From NCBI RefSeq assembly GCF_028453695.1, contig NC_135774.1, forward strand, positions 18,972,001 through 19,036,000: a stretch of 64,000 nucleotides of DNA, read 5' to 3'. The notes under the pieces were generated by a model. That model was not told the DNA's origin, did no database searches, and saw only the letters and a program-made list of their open reading frames with translations. How positions within the stretch are numbered: position 1 is the first letter of the stretch; each line of letters opens with the position of its first letter. Source of the stretch: Augochlora pura (Eukaryota > Arthropoda > Insecta > Hymenoptera > Halictidae). This document shows, piece by piece, positions 1 to 10,673 of the stretch. Both the position numbers and the translations under genes were made by a program.

Positions 1-638
1 CAAGGCTGGCGCGAATTTAAGAGTGAGCGCATTTTGAGTTCCGACCCTTTTATGTATTCCTATCGGATGGACTTGGGCCTTGCCGCATTGGTCATAGGCC
101 ACGTAAGTCTATGACCAATAGTTCAAGGTTTGAAATTTGGGCAAAACAGGGCTGATTCATCCTGTTTTGCTCGGTACCTTATCTTAGGGGTGACGCAGCA
201 TAGCAGTATAATGCAAATGTAATGTAAAGTCTTAAAATAATATAAAAAGTGGATGTTTCTTTCGTTACAATATTGAATTTTAGTTAACTAAATAAAATAA
301 TTGAGATTTAGTTTTAAACTGCACGGTATCAACAAACAGGTAGTACTATCACTAATGGTACTAAGAAAAAATAACGCACAATATGTATAAAATGAAAATC
401 TACTTAAAATCTGTACTATACTACGCAATAATCAATTGCAAAAGTCGAAACGTCCTGGACCTCTTATTAAAAAGATGAATTGTTAGTTAACACTTTTCAA
501 ATTTTAATCTCAAATTATTTTCAGAGTCTAATTATTTCGACGAAACTAATTTTTGTACTTTTTGTGGAATAGGTGTTCAATTAATTCTGTGATATCATTT
601 TCCTCCAGCTCATTCTGGATCTAAACATGTGTACACGA
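1..638. other. AT-rich non-coding sequence, left edge
   Basis: No exon or open frame with protein character is seen. A short hairpin (8-bp arms GGTCATAG and CTATGACC) lies at 90-116. The stretch ends at the ACGA target duplication of the first LTR. It is probably intronic to the RYK-family gene, whose N-terminal exons would lie to the left, but that is inferred from the gene being 5'-incomplete here. Confidence 0.5.
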
Positions 639-748
639 TGTTATGTACGGAGACTACTCCCGACGTTTTTTTGCTCCTTCTTGAGGATTTACGCTAGCTA
701 ACGTCGGCCGGGAGCACGGTCCCACGATCCAAATACAAAAATGTTTAA

Positions 749-1025
749 CCCTTTCGCTCCGAACGACGGATATATCCGACATCCACGTGGAAACTCGCAG
801 AGCTGAACGACGGATATATCTATCATCTACATAGAAACTCGCAGAGCCGAACGATAGATATATCCGTCGAGTGGATGCCGCGTATATGCGGCGCTCGGCG
901 CAAAAGGGTTAAAGACGTAAGTGCGAACATCGAAGACTGCCGACACGCACCATGCGCATCATGCGCGGCGCGTTACCTCGTTCAGCGGCGCAACTCCCGC
1001 GGAACGGACTGCCGTAGCGAAAGGG
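749..1025. mobile_element. TTAA-flanked piggyBac-type MITE inside LTR copy 1
   Basis: The termini CCCTTTCGCT and AGCGAAAGGG are perfect inverted repeats, flanked by TTAA at 745-748 and 1026-1029. Removing the element rejoins LTR sequence (an aaaaatgttta block followed by a gacgccagc block) that matches the uninterrupted unit at about 1113-1150. Inside are about two and a half 44-bp tandem units starting at 761, 805 and 849, each with a GATATATC-like core. An inner GCAAAAGGG plus TTAA at 909-912 suggests either an alternative end or a nested pair. There is no transposase. Confidence 0.75.
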
Positions 1026-1245
1026 TTAATCACTGACGGACGCCAGCCTAAGAGTTGGGGACCACCTGTGTCACTATATCATCCGCGGTGTAGACCCCTA
1101 CGATTCAAACACAAAAATGTTTAGTCTTCTGATGGGCGCCAGCTTAAGAGTTGGGACCACGTGTCCCTGAGTCACGCTATCATTCGCGGGATGATCTGGT
1201 TACCTAGGCCCAGCCTCTGCTACCGAATTTTCCAGTTCAGCTGAA

Positions 1246-1253
1246 TATAAAAG
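1246..1253 (+). promoter_or_regulatory. LTR TATA box
   Basis: TATAAAAG is followed by AAGATTTTTCTCCT, a block conserved in all four LTR copies. It is the expected core promoter position within U3. Activity is not shown. Confidence 0.5.
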
Positions 1254-1383
1254 GACCAAGATTTTTCTCCTGTATCGATTAATATTTATTTGGAGGTTAC
1301 AAGGCCAATTAGAATCAATCTAAATATCCACAAAACTCATTTACCTCCGACGACGCGAGCAAACTGGCCCTCGGCTCGTAACA

Positions 1384-2926
1384 ACGATGTACCTGTCTCT
1401 ACCATGAGATATTTTTTAACACGTTAACGATTTCATAGTAGTGTCTAATTTCATAATGATTTTATGTATAAATATCAACATTATAGTCACATTAGAGAAT
1501 GCCTATTTCAATTCTAATAAAAAATGCAGGAAATGTTGCATTACTTTGATATTCGTTTAATTTCCGCCATGTTGCAGTTTAGTCCAGTCTCAAGTAGAAC
1601 TACATAGTTTTTAAAAAGACAAAAGAAGTATCGAATAAAGTATTACTCAGGTAACAAAGCAACGGTAATTGCTTAGCGTAATCTGCTTGCAGTGTAAAAA
1701 GTATATGTGGAAAGTGCTTAATAAGAAAAGAATTTTATTAAAATGCTGTTTTGTATGATTGTTATTAAGTTAACAATGATACTGTATTTGTTTATCTCTC
1801 TAATAATAACAAAGAAATGAAGACGGTGATATCTTTTTATTATTGTTTCTGTTAAGGTAAAACATGTTTGATTAAATTTATGTCCATTCATATTTCGTAG
1901 ATTGATAAATTAAGCTAGAATTTGCGACCTGATGAAATAATCTTTTTATTATTGTTCCCATTGAGATAAACGATGTTTGAAAAAAAACATCATTTTGACA
2001 AAGCTGTCAAAAGACACTTTCCGGACGAAATGTGTATACACAAAACCGTAGCACAAGTAGTGTTAAAATAGAATTATCGCATTTCGTAGCCGAGCACGTT
2101 CTTAAAGGATTACACAAAAACTTCGTCTAGCCGGTCATTAAGCATCTGGCAAGTTGCCCATTGTGCCTCGCAGCTAATTACCGTCGGAGCAACGCAAAAC
2201 GTAATCGATGAAGAAAATTTCTCAAGTGTGCCCCCCCACCAACATGGTTGAAGAAAGGAACTCGGAGCCCTCAAAACTCTTTACTTCTGTTCGATGACCT
2301 AATGAATAGATGCTATAAAACGGAGGCGAATCCCCGTAATGAACGGTTTAACGCTAGCGTAGAAACCGAGGTGCTTGATTTTTAATTACAAACGTTGATG
2401 GAAGGGTGAACGGGTAGCGGGACAAAGGAATCAATTTGCTCGCGTTGCCTCGAGCCCGGCAAAGGATCGATTAAACTTCGCTTTCGTCGACGCACCGACA
2501 AGTAACTTGCGGGTTTAAGAACAAGCACAAAGTAGAGAAGCCACGCTCTGAAGGCCTGGTCCGGAGGTATATCTCAGTTAAATCCCGGCCGGCGATGCTA
2601 TCCGACACTATCAAACAAACCTTAACCGAGATTTACGGAGGCCCAGAATTAAGTCCCTACGGGATTAATGGAATGACCCTCCTCGAGCCGCATTCACCGA
2701 GTCACGCCGGGGCTTTCTGCCCACCTGAAGCAAATTTTATACGAACGTGGAACACGAGGTGAAACTGTAGAAACTCCCGCGAGGAGGACTATATTTTTAA
2801 ATTCGCGCGATTAGCTATCTACCGACGATCGCGTTCTAAAGGAAACAGATTGCTGATGGCACTGTCGCCGACGTGTTGCATCGGGGACGCGCAATGTTAC
2901 TCGACGAAACCGACTCTATCGTTCAA
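1384..2926. other. Non-coding sequence, no gene seen
   Basis: The first kilobase is AT-rich and contains two related stretches about 108 bp apart (near 1826 and 1934) sharing a TCTTTTTATTATTGTT core. The part from about 2400 to 2920 is richer in GC and has no frame resembling the WIF domain or another known protein. Confidence 0.4.
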
Positions 2927-3290
2927 GTCATTTTAATGTGAGATTATGAGGATTTCGATAACTTTATTGTGCTATCTAAAGATAATGATCTGATATTTGA
3001 CACTATCAAAATTATCGGTTTCACATCTTCTGTTTTAAGCCTTTTCATTATATTAATAAATTTTCGTTTCGTAGCATCTGCATCAATGCAAACTTTTATT
3101 AAACCCATTTTAATCAAAGTCATTTTGATGCGAGATTATGCAGATTTTGATAACTTTATTATGCTAAATTGCATTATCTGATATTTGACGCTGTCAAAGT
3201 GATCGGTTTCACATCTTCTGTTTTAAGCTTTGACACTATATTAATAATTATTGTTTCGTAGCATCGGCATCACTGCAATTTTTTATCGAA
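2927..3290. repeat. Two-copy tandem repeat, 192-bp period
   Basis: A unit beginning GTCATTTTAATGTGAGATTA at 2927 recurs at 3119 as GTCATTTTGATGCGAGATTA. Both units contain a GGTTTCACATCTTCTGTTTT segment and a TTTCGTAGCATC segment in the same order. The units are diverged and the second is shorter. The open frame across them reflects the repeat, not a gene. Confidence 0.75.
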
Positions 3291-4554
3291 CCATGAAAAC
3301 AATTTAATTATTTCTGTCGTTCTGTAGTTTTAAATATTTCTTAAAGAATTACTTATAAATTCGAGAATAAATGGACAGTTTATTTTGAAAATGGTGTAGG
3401 TTCATTTTTTGTCTCAAATAACATATCACGTAATTTTCTCGAAAAATATCACGTAATTTGTAATCAATGTGGTGTATAACTTTACGATTAGCTAATATGT
3501 AATATCTTACAAAATTTCAATGCTTGTTCAATTTAAAATTGACCAATAAAAGAAACTGTGTTCTGATTGTATATGAAAGTCGTGTAAGTCCAATTTTTAT
3601 AAACATGCGCGTCTGTTAGTGTCCAGCACTAATATTCTTTATGACACAGACGTACCTGGCCGACTATTTTTGAGTTTAGGATTTTCGCTAACAGCTGGTA
3701 GACATTTTATTTTATTGCTAGTTTTAGGATTTCGCTTCTCTCGGCTTCAATAGCCAAGACGTGTCATAAAAAAGGGGAACTCCGAAGGGTAAGTCCCATG
3801 TTAGTTTGCAACGGTGACCAGCCGTAATTACACCTGGAGGAATTTCCCGTTAAAAATCTTTGTTAAAGAAATCTTTGTTAAAATATCGCTGTCGCCCCCA
3901 CCTTCCACATAACAGCAACTTCTCAAAAGGACGCGCTAAGGCGCAGAGGAAGGGTGCCTTGTTGAAACAGACTCGCTGGTTGGTTATTGTTAATATCTTG
4001 GAAAACCAATCAGCGAGTATTAGAAATGCGTGAGAGGGGTGACAGTTTACCTCGAAAGAAAACATTTTTTAGAAAGCAGAGTTGGATTACATTTCGTGGA
4101 ACACACACCTCTTAGAGTTGAAATAACATTCGAGGAAAACAGACCTCTTAGAGTTAGAACAGAATTCGAGGACCTTAGACCGCCAAAGGAAAGGTGTATA
4201 CATATAGTACGAGGCTAAATATATAAGTTTTTCACCACTAAATTCCGGACATACTTTTAATACAGTCCACACATATATCGTCACAATTCGTTGCTATTAC
4301 TGACGACGCGTCGCCCCAACAGCGTCGAAGAATTTCTTGTACACACCACAAAATTATTATGATGTTATAGAAACGAGATAATTTCGTTTCAATAAAAAAT
4401 GTACGAAACATAATTGAAAATGGGATAAGAAGGAATATTAACGGAGAGAAAGGTAGACTGGTTGAAAATACGTTGGATGAGGTTTTGCACAAGTGCACTA
4501 TTTTATATAAAACATTGACGCAGAACACAGAATTTAAGACGTTAGATTTGTCGT
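3291..4554. other. Non-coding sequence with a strong hairpin and a 36-bp repeat pair
   Basis: An inverted repeat at 3969-4019 has 15-nt arms ACTCGCTGGTTGGTT and AACCAATCAGCGAGT, with one mismatch when folded. At 4109-4180 two 36-bp units follow each other, both starting CCTCTTAGAGTT and containing ATTCGAGGA. The short frame over them (4030-4218) is repetitive and has no recognisable family. The segment could be an old unclassified transposon. Confidence 0.4.
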
Positions 4555-4645
4555 TTTTGTGTCTTTGGCCACAATTTTTCTTTATTAACTCGTAAACAAA
4601 GACACGGATTGCGTTTTCATTGTTAGACATTTTTGGAACACCCTG
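4555..4645 (-). mobile_element. End of a CAGGGTGT-type hairpin MITE (degraded)
   Basis: Position 4639-4645 reads CACCCTG, the inverse of the CAGGGTG terminus of this family. The adjoining ATTAACTCGTAAACAAAG followed by ACGGATTGCG resembles the subterminal block of the better-preserved copy at 52695-52890. The other end is not recognisable. Confidence 0.4.
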
Positions 4646-6130
4646 TACATATAAAACGATAGATAATAGGAAAAATGGAAAAAATATTATACTCTTCTAA
4701 TATTCGTATATTGCAGTTGTAAAAAACGTCAAAATAAAACAGCATACAACATTTCTTTTTAATGTTTTTTTTCTTTTTATTCTTTTAGTATTTTTTCGAT
4801 TAGTCTGTTCGTACCTCTGATATGATAAATAAATTATGCTACTAATATGTAATAAATTATAAAATGATGACAATAATATAAAAATGAAAACTAGAAATCT
4901 AATTTAATCTAATTTAGTCTAATTTAGTTTTTAATTAGTCTCATATTGTTTATTTTCAAATCGTTGAAATAATGAAAACTTCTTCTTACGAAACGATTAA
5001 GTAAATTCCTTTAGTCAAGTTTTCATTACGTTAAGAATGGCGAAAAGTCCAAATAACTTCAGACCTATTATTCTTATAAAACAACACGCATCAACAATTT
5101 ACATAGTAAGATAGGTTTACTATTAAGTATTTCATCTTCAAGATTGCAACTACATTTGTAATTATTTATAAGCAAGGGAAGCGGCCAGATGAGTAGACTG
5201 ATATCATAGTGACATAAATCAAAATTTCGAAAATGTTGATCTATATCCGAAAACATAATCTATGCGCGCCAAACATTTTAAAAAGTCTAGTAAATTGAAT
5301 TATAAAATTTCTACAAATTAATTTAACACTAAATCATCTTGTCGATAAATTCGTTCAGTAAACAATATACATTATGTTAGCTAGTAGTAATAACGTTCCT
5401 TGTTTTATATAATGAGAAATATGTGATTTACGGCTCTACGATTCTAACCTATACTAATATTTCTTTTTGTTGGTTTGTATTGGTACTTTGTTGCGCAGAT
5501 CTCGTATATGTTCGTAAGACATTCGATGAACATTGGCAGACCGTTACATAAGAGCACAAAGAAGTGACTGTAACCGATACAGCGGAGTTTCTTTTTGATC
5601 ATACCCTGCGCGCGCTGATGTAATATTGAGAGGCCATTTACCAGTCGAGGTAAACGTCAACCAATTTTACTTCATGACAACGGGCCTCCACACGCGGCAA
5701 GAGCAACAAAGGACGTCGTTCTCTTCCCGTGCTTTGAAGTTCTCTCCCTCACGTTGCTTATTCGCCGAACATGGCTCCGTCTGATTTAGTCGTTGCAACA
5801 TCCTTTAATAGACGCACGGTTTAATTCGGTAAACGATGTACGAAAGTGCTTCAACGAATTTATCAGTTTAAAGCCGACGACGTATATCGCAGGATAGACG
5901 GCAGGATTACAGCCGCCGGTGCGTGTTGACTGTATCGGAAACGCTAGAAAATTAAAGTCAAAACGTTCTGATTGCAAGCACGCCGATTTACAATATATTT
6001 AATCAAATATATTTATTTGATATACTATTTCTGAAGAAATATTAGTGATTCGGACAGACACTTTAAGATAAATCGTTGTACTTTTGTGCCAATTTTTGCA
6101 AATGGTTTTCACATTTCGTTGTTTTTGTAA
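4646..6130. other. AT-rich non-coding sequence
   Basis: There is a short run of 10-11-bp TCTAATTTAG units at about 4898-4932. A somewhat GC-richer block lies at 5580-5960. No exon signal was seen. Confidence 0.4.
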
Positions 6131-6262
6131 TGTCTGCTGGAGATTGTAGGAATAAAACATCTAAAAATGCAAGTTTATTAAATGCAGAAAAATTGTTCCA
6201 AATTGGAATAGGAGTTTGATAGACTTTTAAAGAGAATTTTAAAACAGGAAGATGCAAATATG
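6131..6262. repeat. 132-bp dispersed repeat, copy 1
   Basis: This segment, starting TGTCTGCTGGAGATTG, is repeated at 14812-14943 with few differences, and in both places it runs directly into the same hairpin MITE. The two parts therefore spread or were duplicated together. Read on the minus strand the segment is open (LPVLKFSLKVYQTPIPIWNN), but I do not recognise it. Confidence 0.7.
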
Positions 6263-6569
6263 CAGGGTGTCTTGAAAATATATAACAATCTAGAAATGAG
6301 AGATAGCTGAGATCAGTTCAAGCAACTTTTTCTTTTACAAACATTTTCTACGAGGCATCGTTAACGAGTTATTAACGAAAAAAAGTTAACCAATGAGAGG
6401 CGAGTACCCCTGACGTGAGAGGACCGAGTCAATGAGACGAATTGGGCTTCACCTGTTCACTGACTCGACCGCTTCACGCCAGCCGAGCTTGTCTCTCATT
6501 GGGTAATGTTTTTCGTTAATATCTCCTAAACAAAGCCACGTATTATATTTTCGCTAAGGAAAAAGTTGC
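6263..6569. mobile_element. Long-hairpin MITE (CAGGGTGT family), copy 1
   Basis: It starts CAGGGTGTCTTG. Two nested inverted repeats follow. The outer arms contain GTTATTAACGAAAAA and CCAATGAGAG, with complements CTCTCATTGG and TTTTTCGTTAATA near 6492-6520. Inner arms around CGAGTCAATGA pair with the GACTCG side. The right terminus (expected ACACCCTG) is lost, and similarity to the copy at 14944 stops near 6569. There is no coding capacity. Confidence 0.7.
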
Positions 6570-7924
6570 TTCAAATGGCTTCATGTAACTTCATGTAACC
6601 CCTTTTTCAATAAACAATCATCTCTGTCTAAGAAAATGCTGTAAACATAAACTCTAAACAAGCATAAAAGAATGCAAATTACAATGGAACATATCCATCC
6701 AGAATAAGACCGGGATCCGAGGTAACAACAATTACGAAAACAACGGTCCGGGATACTTTGATTTCCGCTCTAAACCGTGAATGCTGTTTCCTTAAACCTC
6801 GCAGCGTCCGTAGCCTTATTAAGATGGCGTCTTGAATAGCGGCGGGTAACGCTTGCGGTGCACCGTTTATGTTAAGAAATACAAACGATTTCGCGGTAGG
6901 GAAGCTGCAATTGCCCCTCACACGGTAATTACACCGACTGGCCGAGAGAATAATCATGAAACAAGTAAACTTGCGGCAACAATTCAATTGGTCGACCGTG
7001 AAAGCGGACGGACGAAGAAACAACAGAAACGTAACGGCATCCTCGGGAACGAGTTCTCCGACTAAAATTACGCAGACGGACCTGACGGCGGGGCGACGCG
7101 ACGGACGGACAGACGGGCGGACGGAATGAAAACTAAAGTTACTTAAAAAGTTCGGCGGTGCGCTTCGGCGAGCATTGTGCCGCGTAAGAGCCGGACATTT
7201 TAAAAAGACGTCGCACGCCCGGCCCCCGTAAATAAAGGAGCAAAGATCCCTCGAAGTAGCCGGGACGACCACCGGCTTCGAAGGCGGCCGCCGGAGCCCG
7301 CACGATTTATTTAACTTTTTCCACCACCCCCCGGCCACCTTGTTTCCGGCGCACATCTCATCGCGCTCCAGCAAATTTCTCCTCGGCCGAGTGTTCCGCG
7401 AACGTTCCTGTCGGTTATCGTGTAAAGTTCATCCGTCTGCCTTGCGTTATTTATTCTGGCGAAAACGCCGGTCCGCCTCGGTTCGCGGACAAAGAAGGAC
7501 GGCACCCGGGAACCGACGGAAAGGACACGGACTCGTCCTGGTTGGCCACCAATTTGCATTAAACCGCGGGATTTCGGCAAATCAAACACCCACTACGGCC
7601 GCCGAAAATAGTTTAACGAGATATTTATTACCAGCGACGCTTTAATTGATGTGTTTGCGCTGCTACCGGCTCTCCATCCTGTTTGCCGCGCGATGAGATT
7701 CGCCGCGTTTATTCCGCGCAACGAAATGTTCTGTAAATTGTGCGCTCAGTGGAAAATTGGCTGCGAATTCGCTTGCCGATTTTCGGCTATATTTGTTTCC
7801 TTGGAATTTAGTTGAATGTTGAACCCTTTACACTTGGCGCCGTTTTAACTCTAAACCCAAAATAGTTTTGGATAACCTACAATATTTCCTAATATGACTT
7901 AATAGTTTATTACTTGCTATGACT
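6570..7924. other. GC-rich non-coding block
   Basis: From about 6680 to 7700 GC content and CpG rise sharply, with a GGACGGACGG-like simple stretch near 7100. Long open frames exist on both strands (for example 6679-7374 minus), as expected when stop codons are depleted by GC. None has recognisable domains. A single TTAA-MITE-like end, GAACCCTTTACAC, lies near 7821. The block lies upstream of the transmembrane exon and could be regulatory. Confidence 0.4.
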
Positions 7925-7999
7925 TGTTACGAGCCGAGGGCCACTGCACACGTGGCCGGAGGTTAGATTTGCCTCGTAACTTCGAAAGAAATATTAATT

Positions 8000-8027
8000 G
8001 ATACACCTCGAGCGGCAAAGGTGTATC
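8000..8027. promoter_or_regulatory. Conserved 28-nt hairpin within the LTR
   Basis: GATACACCT and AGGTGTATC arms flank a CGAGCGGCA-type loop. The same hairpin is intact at 13146-13173 and 39881-39908. Conservation across diverged copies suggests a role in the LTR transcript. No function is shown. Confidence 0.45.
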
Positions 8028-8418
8028 TTTGTGAGATCGTTACCAACAACTGACTCGAACTGGGAGATGGAATGAAATAAGCTTGTACACTGAATTGAAA
8101 GTAAAACTAATATAATTTAACAACTTCAATCTATTACAAGTGTATGAGTGTAGTGTAAGATTCGCGATGGTCCTAAGACACGCTCCCTGGTTTACGCACC
8201 AAGTCGGCGTGGGTTAACTATTGCTCGAAGGAGAACTCGGCTCGATCTTGCTACGTCTTGCGTCGCGATTTGACTTGAAACTGCCCGATGAGAAGAAAAA
8301 TCTTGTCCCTTTTATATTCGGCTGAATTAGAATATTTGGTGGTGGGGACTGGGCCTACGTGACCAGATCATCCCGCGGATGATACAGTGACATGTGGTCC
8401 CAGCCCTTAAACTGGCGT

Positions 8419-8518
8419 NNNNNNNNNNNNNNNNNNNNNNNNNNNNNNNNNNNNNNNNNNNNNNNNNNNNNNNNNNNNNNNNNNNNNNNNNNNNNNNNNN
8501 NNNNNNNNNNNNNNNNNN
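8419..8518. other. Assembly gap, 100 N
   Basis: A run of exactly 100 N lies within the tandem units of LTR copy 2. The fixed size suggests unknown true length. Repeat collapse is the likely cause. Confidence 0.95.
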
Positions 8519-8817
8519 ACTGTATCATCCGCGGGATGATACAGTGACATGTGGTCCCAGCCCTTAAACTGGCGTTCGTTAGAAGACTAAACATTTTTGA
8601 TGTTTGAATCGGGGGGGCTTACACCGCGGATGATACAGTGACTCGGAAACAGGTGGTCCCAGCCCTTAGACTGGCGTTCGTCGGAAGACTAAACATTTTT
8701 GATGTTTGAATCGTGGGGACCTATACCGCGGATGATACAGTGACTCGGAGACGGGTGGTCCCAGCCCTTAGGCTGGCGTTCGTCGGAAGACTAAACATTT
8801 TTATATTATGATCGCGG
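8519..8817 (-). repeat. Tandem 95-102 bp units within the LTR
   Basis: CCGCGG followed by GATGATACAGTGAC recurs at 8529, 8624 and 8726. Each unit carries GGTGGTCCCAGCCCTTA (GTGGTCCC in the first), GGCGTTCGT and CTAAACATTTTT. A further partial unit lies before the gap at about 8370-8418. Related units occur inverted at 1030-1200. Confidence 0.8.
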
Positions 8818-8917
8818 NNNNNNNNNNNNNNNNNNNNNNNNNNNNNNNNNNNNNNNNNNNNNNNNNNNNNNNNNNNNNNNNNNNNNNNNNNNNNNNNNNN
8901 NNNNNNNNNNNNNNNNN
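8818..8917. other. Assembly gap, 100 N
   Basis: A second run of exactly 100 N lies between the LTR repeat array and an inverted-repeat element. Confidence 0.95.
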
Positions 8918-9510
8918 AATATTACTCCTATTAATTGTTATGATTGTTATAATTTTATAACGTGCAATGTATCAAGCTATATAAAGTAAAATTAATTCTA
9001 TAAAATCATTCATAACATTTTATAGACTCCAAAAATTTGTATAAAATAATATTGTATTCCTTGTAACAAAAATGAGATTTATAAACAACTTATTGTTGTT
9101 AATATTTCTTTTAACATTGAATAGAATCGTATTAACAATTATCGATCCCGAATTAGGTGGTTAATGTTACATTTTGTTTACTTTTTTTTGAAAATGTTTC
9201 CTGCTAGTTCTTTTAGTTTGATAATACAAGCTTAAGTACGTGCACGTGTTTTGTTTAATACCCAACGAGAAACATTTTAGGTGCGAAGGTAGCTGAAAGT
9301 GAGTTATGAGAAGCTTGAGAAAATGAAACAGTCAACTGTGCCCGAGACCTATGAATATACGTATAAGAAGTTTACAGAAATGTCTTGTTCTGCTGGAATT
9401 AGTTTGGAACATTAAAGAATGGCTTACTACCTGTGTTATTATTCATAAAGTTTGATGCATTGCTGGTTCTAGACTTATAACAACCATGACAATTAATAGG
9501 AGTAACAGTG
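8918..9510. mobile_element. Non-autonomous DNA element with about 55-bp inverted repeats
   Basis: The left side, ATTACTCCTATTAATTGTTA onward, is mirrored at the right end by TGACAATTAATAGGAGTAAC (9488-9507). Pairing continues inward for about 55 bp with scattered mismatches. The left terminus abuts the gap, so the exact end and target duplication are unknown. A short frame at 9323-9415 (31 codons) may be a relic of coding sequence. I cannot assign a superfamily. Confidence 0.65.
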
Positions 9511-10237
9511 TTAAATAGTGTAACAGTAAATGATAGTGGTAACTACATGTACATATCAAATCGACTACGAATTAAATTGTAATTACATCATTATTTTCTA
9601 CTATATAATTTTATAAATTATATATCTATGCCAACTAAATATTTTTTAAATATATTTAAATATATTTAATTGTCAATTTACTATAGTAACTCTATGAATA
9701 CTATTTAATTTGCGAATTAATTGTAGTAACTATAAAGTGTATTAATTACTTAATATTCAAAACAAATAAATCTAAAACAAATTCTTTTCATGTTCAATAA
9801 ATAGACATCAATGTCTGTCACGTTCTCCTTTGTCAAGTTATTCCACTATTAAGCGTTCTGAATATCGTCAGAGCCACTGTCATTTACGTGATTGGACATC
9901 CTGTAAAAAGATAATTCCTGCAGCTTTTATATTCCCTGTTCGTCGCAGATTTATTTCGCGAAAGCGATCGATAGTTACAAAACTTTGACAGAACATCGAT
10001 CTCCGATCCAACATGATTAATGTACATTTTGATTTATCTTATTTTATTGTTCCTTATTGAAGGAACACAAATAATCCTTGTACCATGAATTATCTGTAGA
10101 ATTATTTTCAAAATTCGAAATTGAAAAACTTTCATTTCATCAAAATTGGAAAAAGTTTATCGTTAAGGGTTAAACTTGTACAAGTACAAGAACCTCGTAG
10201 AAATGTCTTCGGAGAAATTGTTTGAATTTAAATTGAA
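9511..10237. other. AT-rich non-coding sequence
   Basis: No exon or repeat boundary was recognised. The region is rich in TATAAATTATAT-like stretches. Confidence 0.4.
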
Positions 10238-10474
10238 CCCTTTCGCTTCTGGAGTCCAGTCCGCCGTAGTGTCGTCGAAGTGGTTTTCGTATATACATTT
10301 TTTAAAATCTTAAATAATTACTATGCTTAATGAAACAATTATTGCTCAAACATAGCACGCATTCTTCACATTTTTAATATAAAAAGGCTTATACGAACGA
10401 AGAATTAACGAAGAATTTGTCATTAATCACAGATGGTACTTGTATACATATATCCGGCGCTCGAAGTGAAAGGG
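10238..10474. mobile_element. Decayed TTAA-type MITE
   Basis: CCCTTTCGCTTC at the left and GAAGTGAAAGGG at the right form inverted ends. The flanking TTAA sites have mutated (TGAA and TCAG). It ends about 200 bp upstream of the transmembrane exon. The small frame at 10433-10630 overlaps it and is not a gene. Confidence 0.6.
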
Positions 10475-10673
10475 TCAGAGAAAGCGAATGCATTCTCTTG
10501 GTTTCCGGAATCAGTGCGAATTTGTTCGATACCTAATAAGATCTTTCTAATAATATCTAATCAAAATGGTTCCAAAGGTTCGAAGCACGATTTGCAAGCG
10601 AGAAAAATGCAAGAATGCAGCCAACTCTAAAAATAAGATAAAACGTTAATCCGTTTGATTATCATTTGTTTAG

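Larger units (their letters stand above)
639..1383 (+). mobile_element. Solo LTR, copy 1 (4-bp target duplication ACGA)
   Basis: The copy starts TGTTATGTACGG and ends GGCTCGTAACA. Its ends are therefore the TG...CA type with a short inverted repeat, and it is flanked by ACGA at 635-638 and 1384-1387. It shares the start block, promoter block and terminal block with the copy at 12602-13461. About 330 bp between the promoter block and the AT-rich tail are deleted, and the 53-59 bp minisatellite seen in other copies is absent. A TTAA-type MITE (749-1025) is inserted inside. Two diverged units of a roughly 100-bp repeat lie at about 1030-1200. A 4-bp duplication fits a Gypsy-type LTR retrotransposon, but no internal coding region is present. 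Confidence 0.8.
7925..8817 (-). mobile_element. LTR copy 2, reverse orientation, interrupted by a gap
   Basis: It starts TGTTACGAGCCGAGGG, which is the inverted LTR 3' end. It continues through the conserved hairpin (8000-8027), the tail block and the promoter block (CTTTTATA at 8309-8316, the reverse of the TATA box). Beyond the promoter it contains tandem 95-102 bp units and runs into gaps on both sides. The 53-59 bp minisatellite is absent. The far terminus is lost, so no target duplication can be tested. Confidence 0.75.

Noticed and set aside
6679..7374. 231-codon minus-strand open frame
   Set aside because: It lies in a GC-rich block where overlapping long frames occur on both strands. 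The composition is odd (serial Arg/Pro/Ser runs from a GGACGG-type stretch) and there is no domain or splice support.
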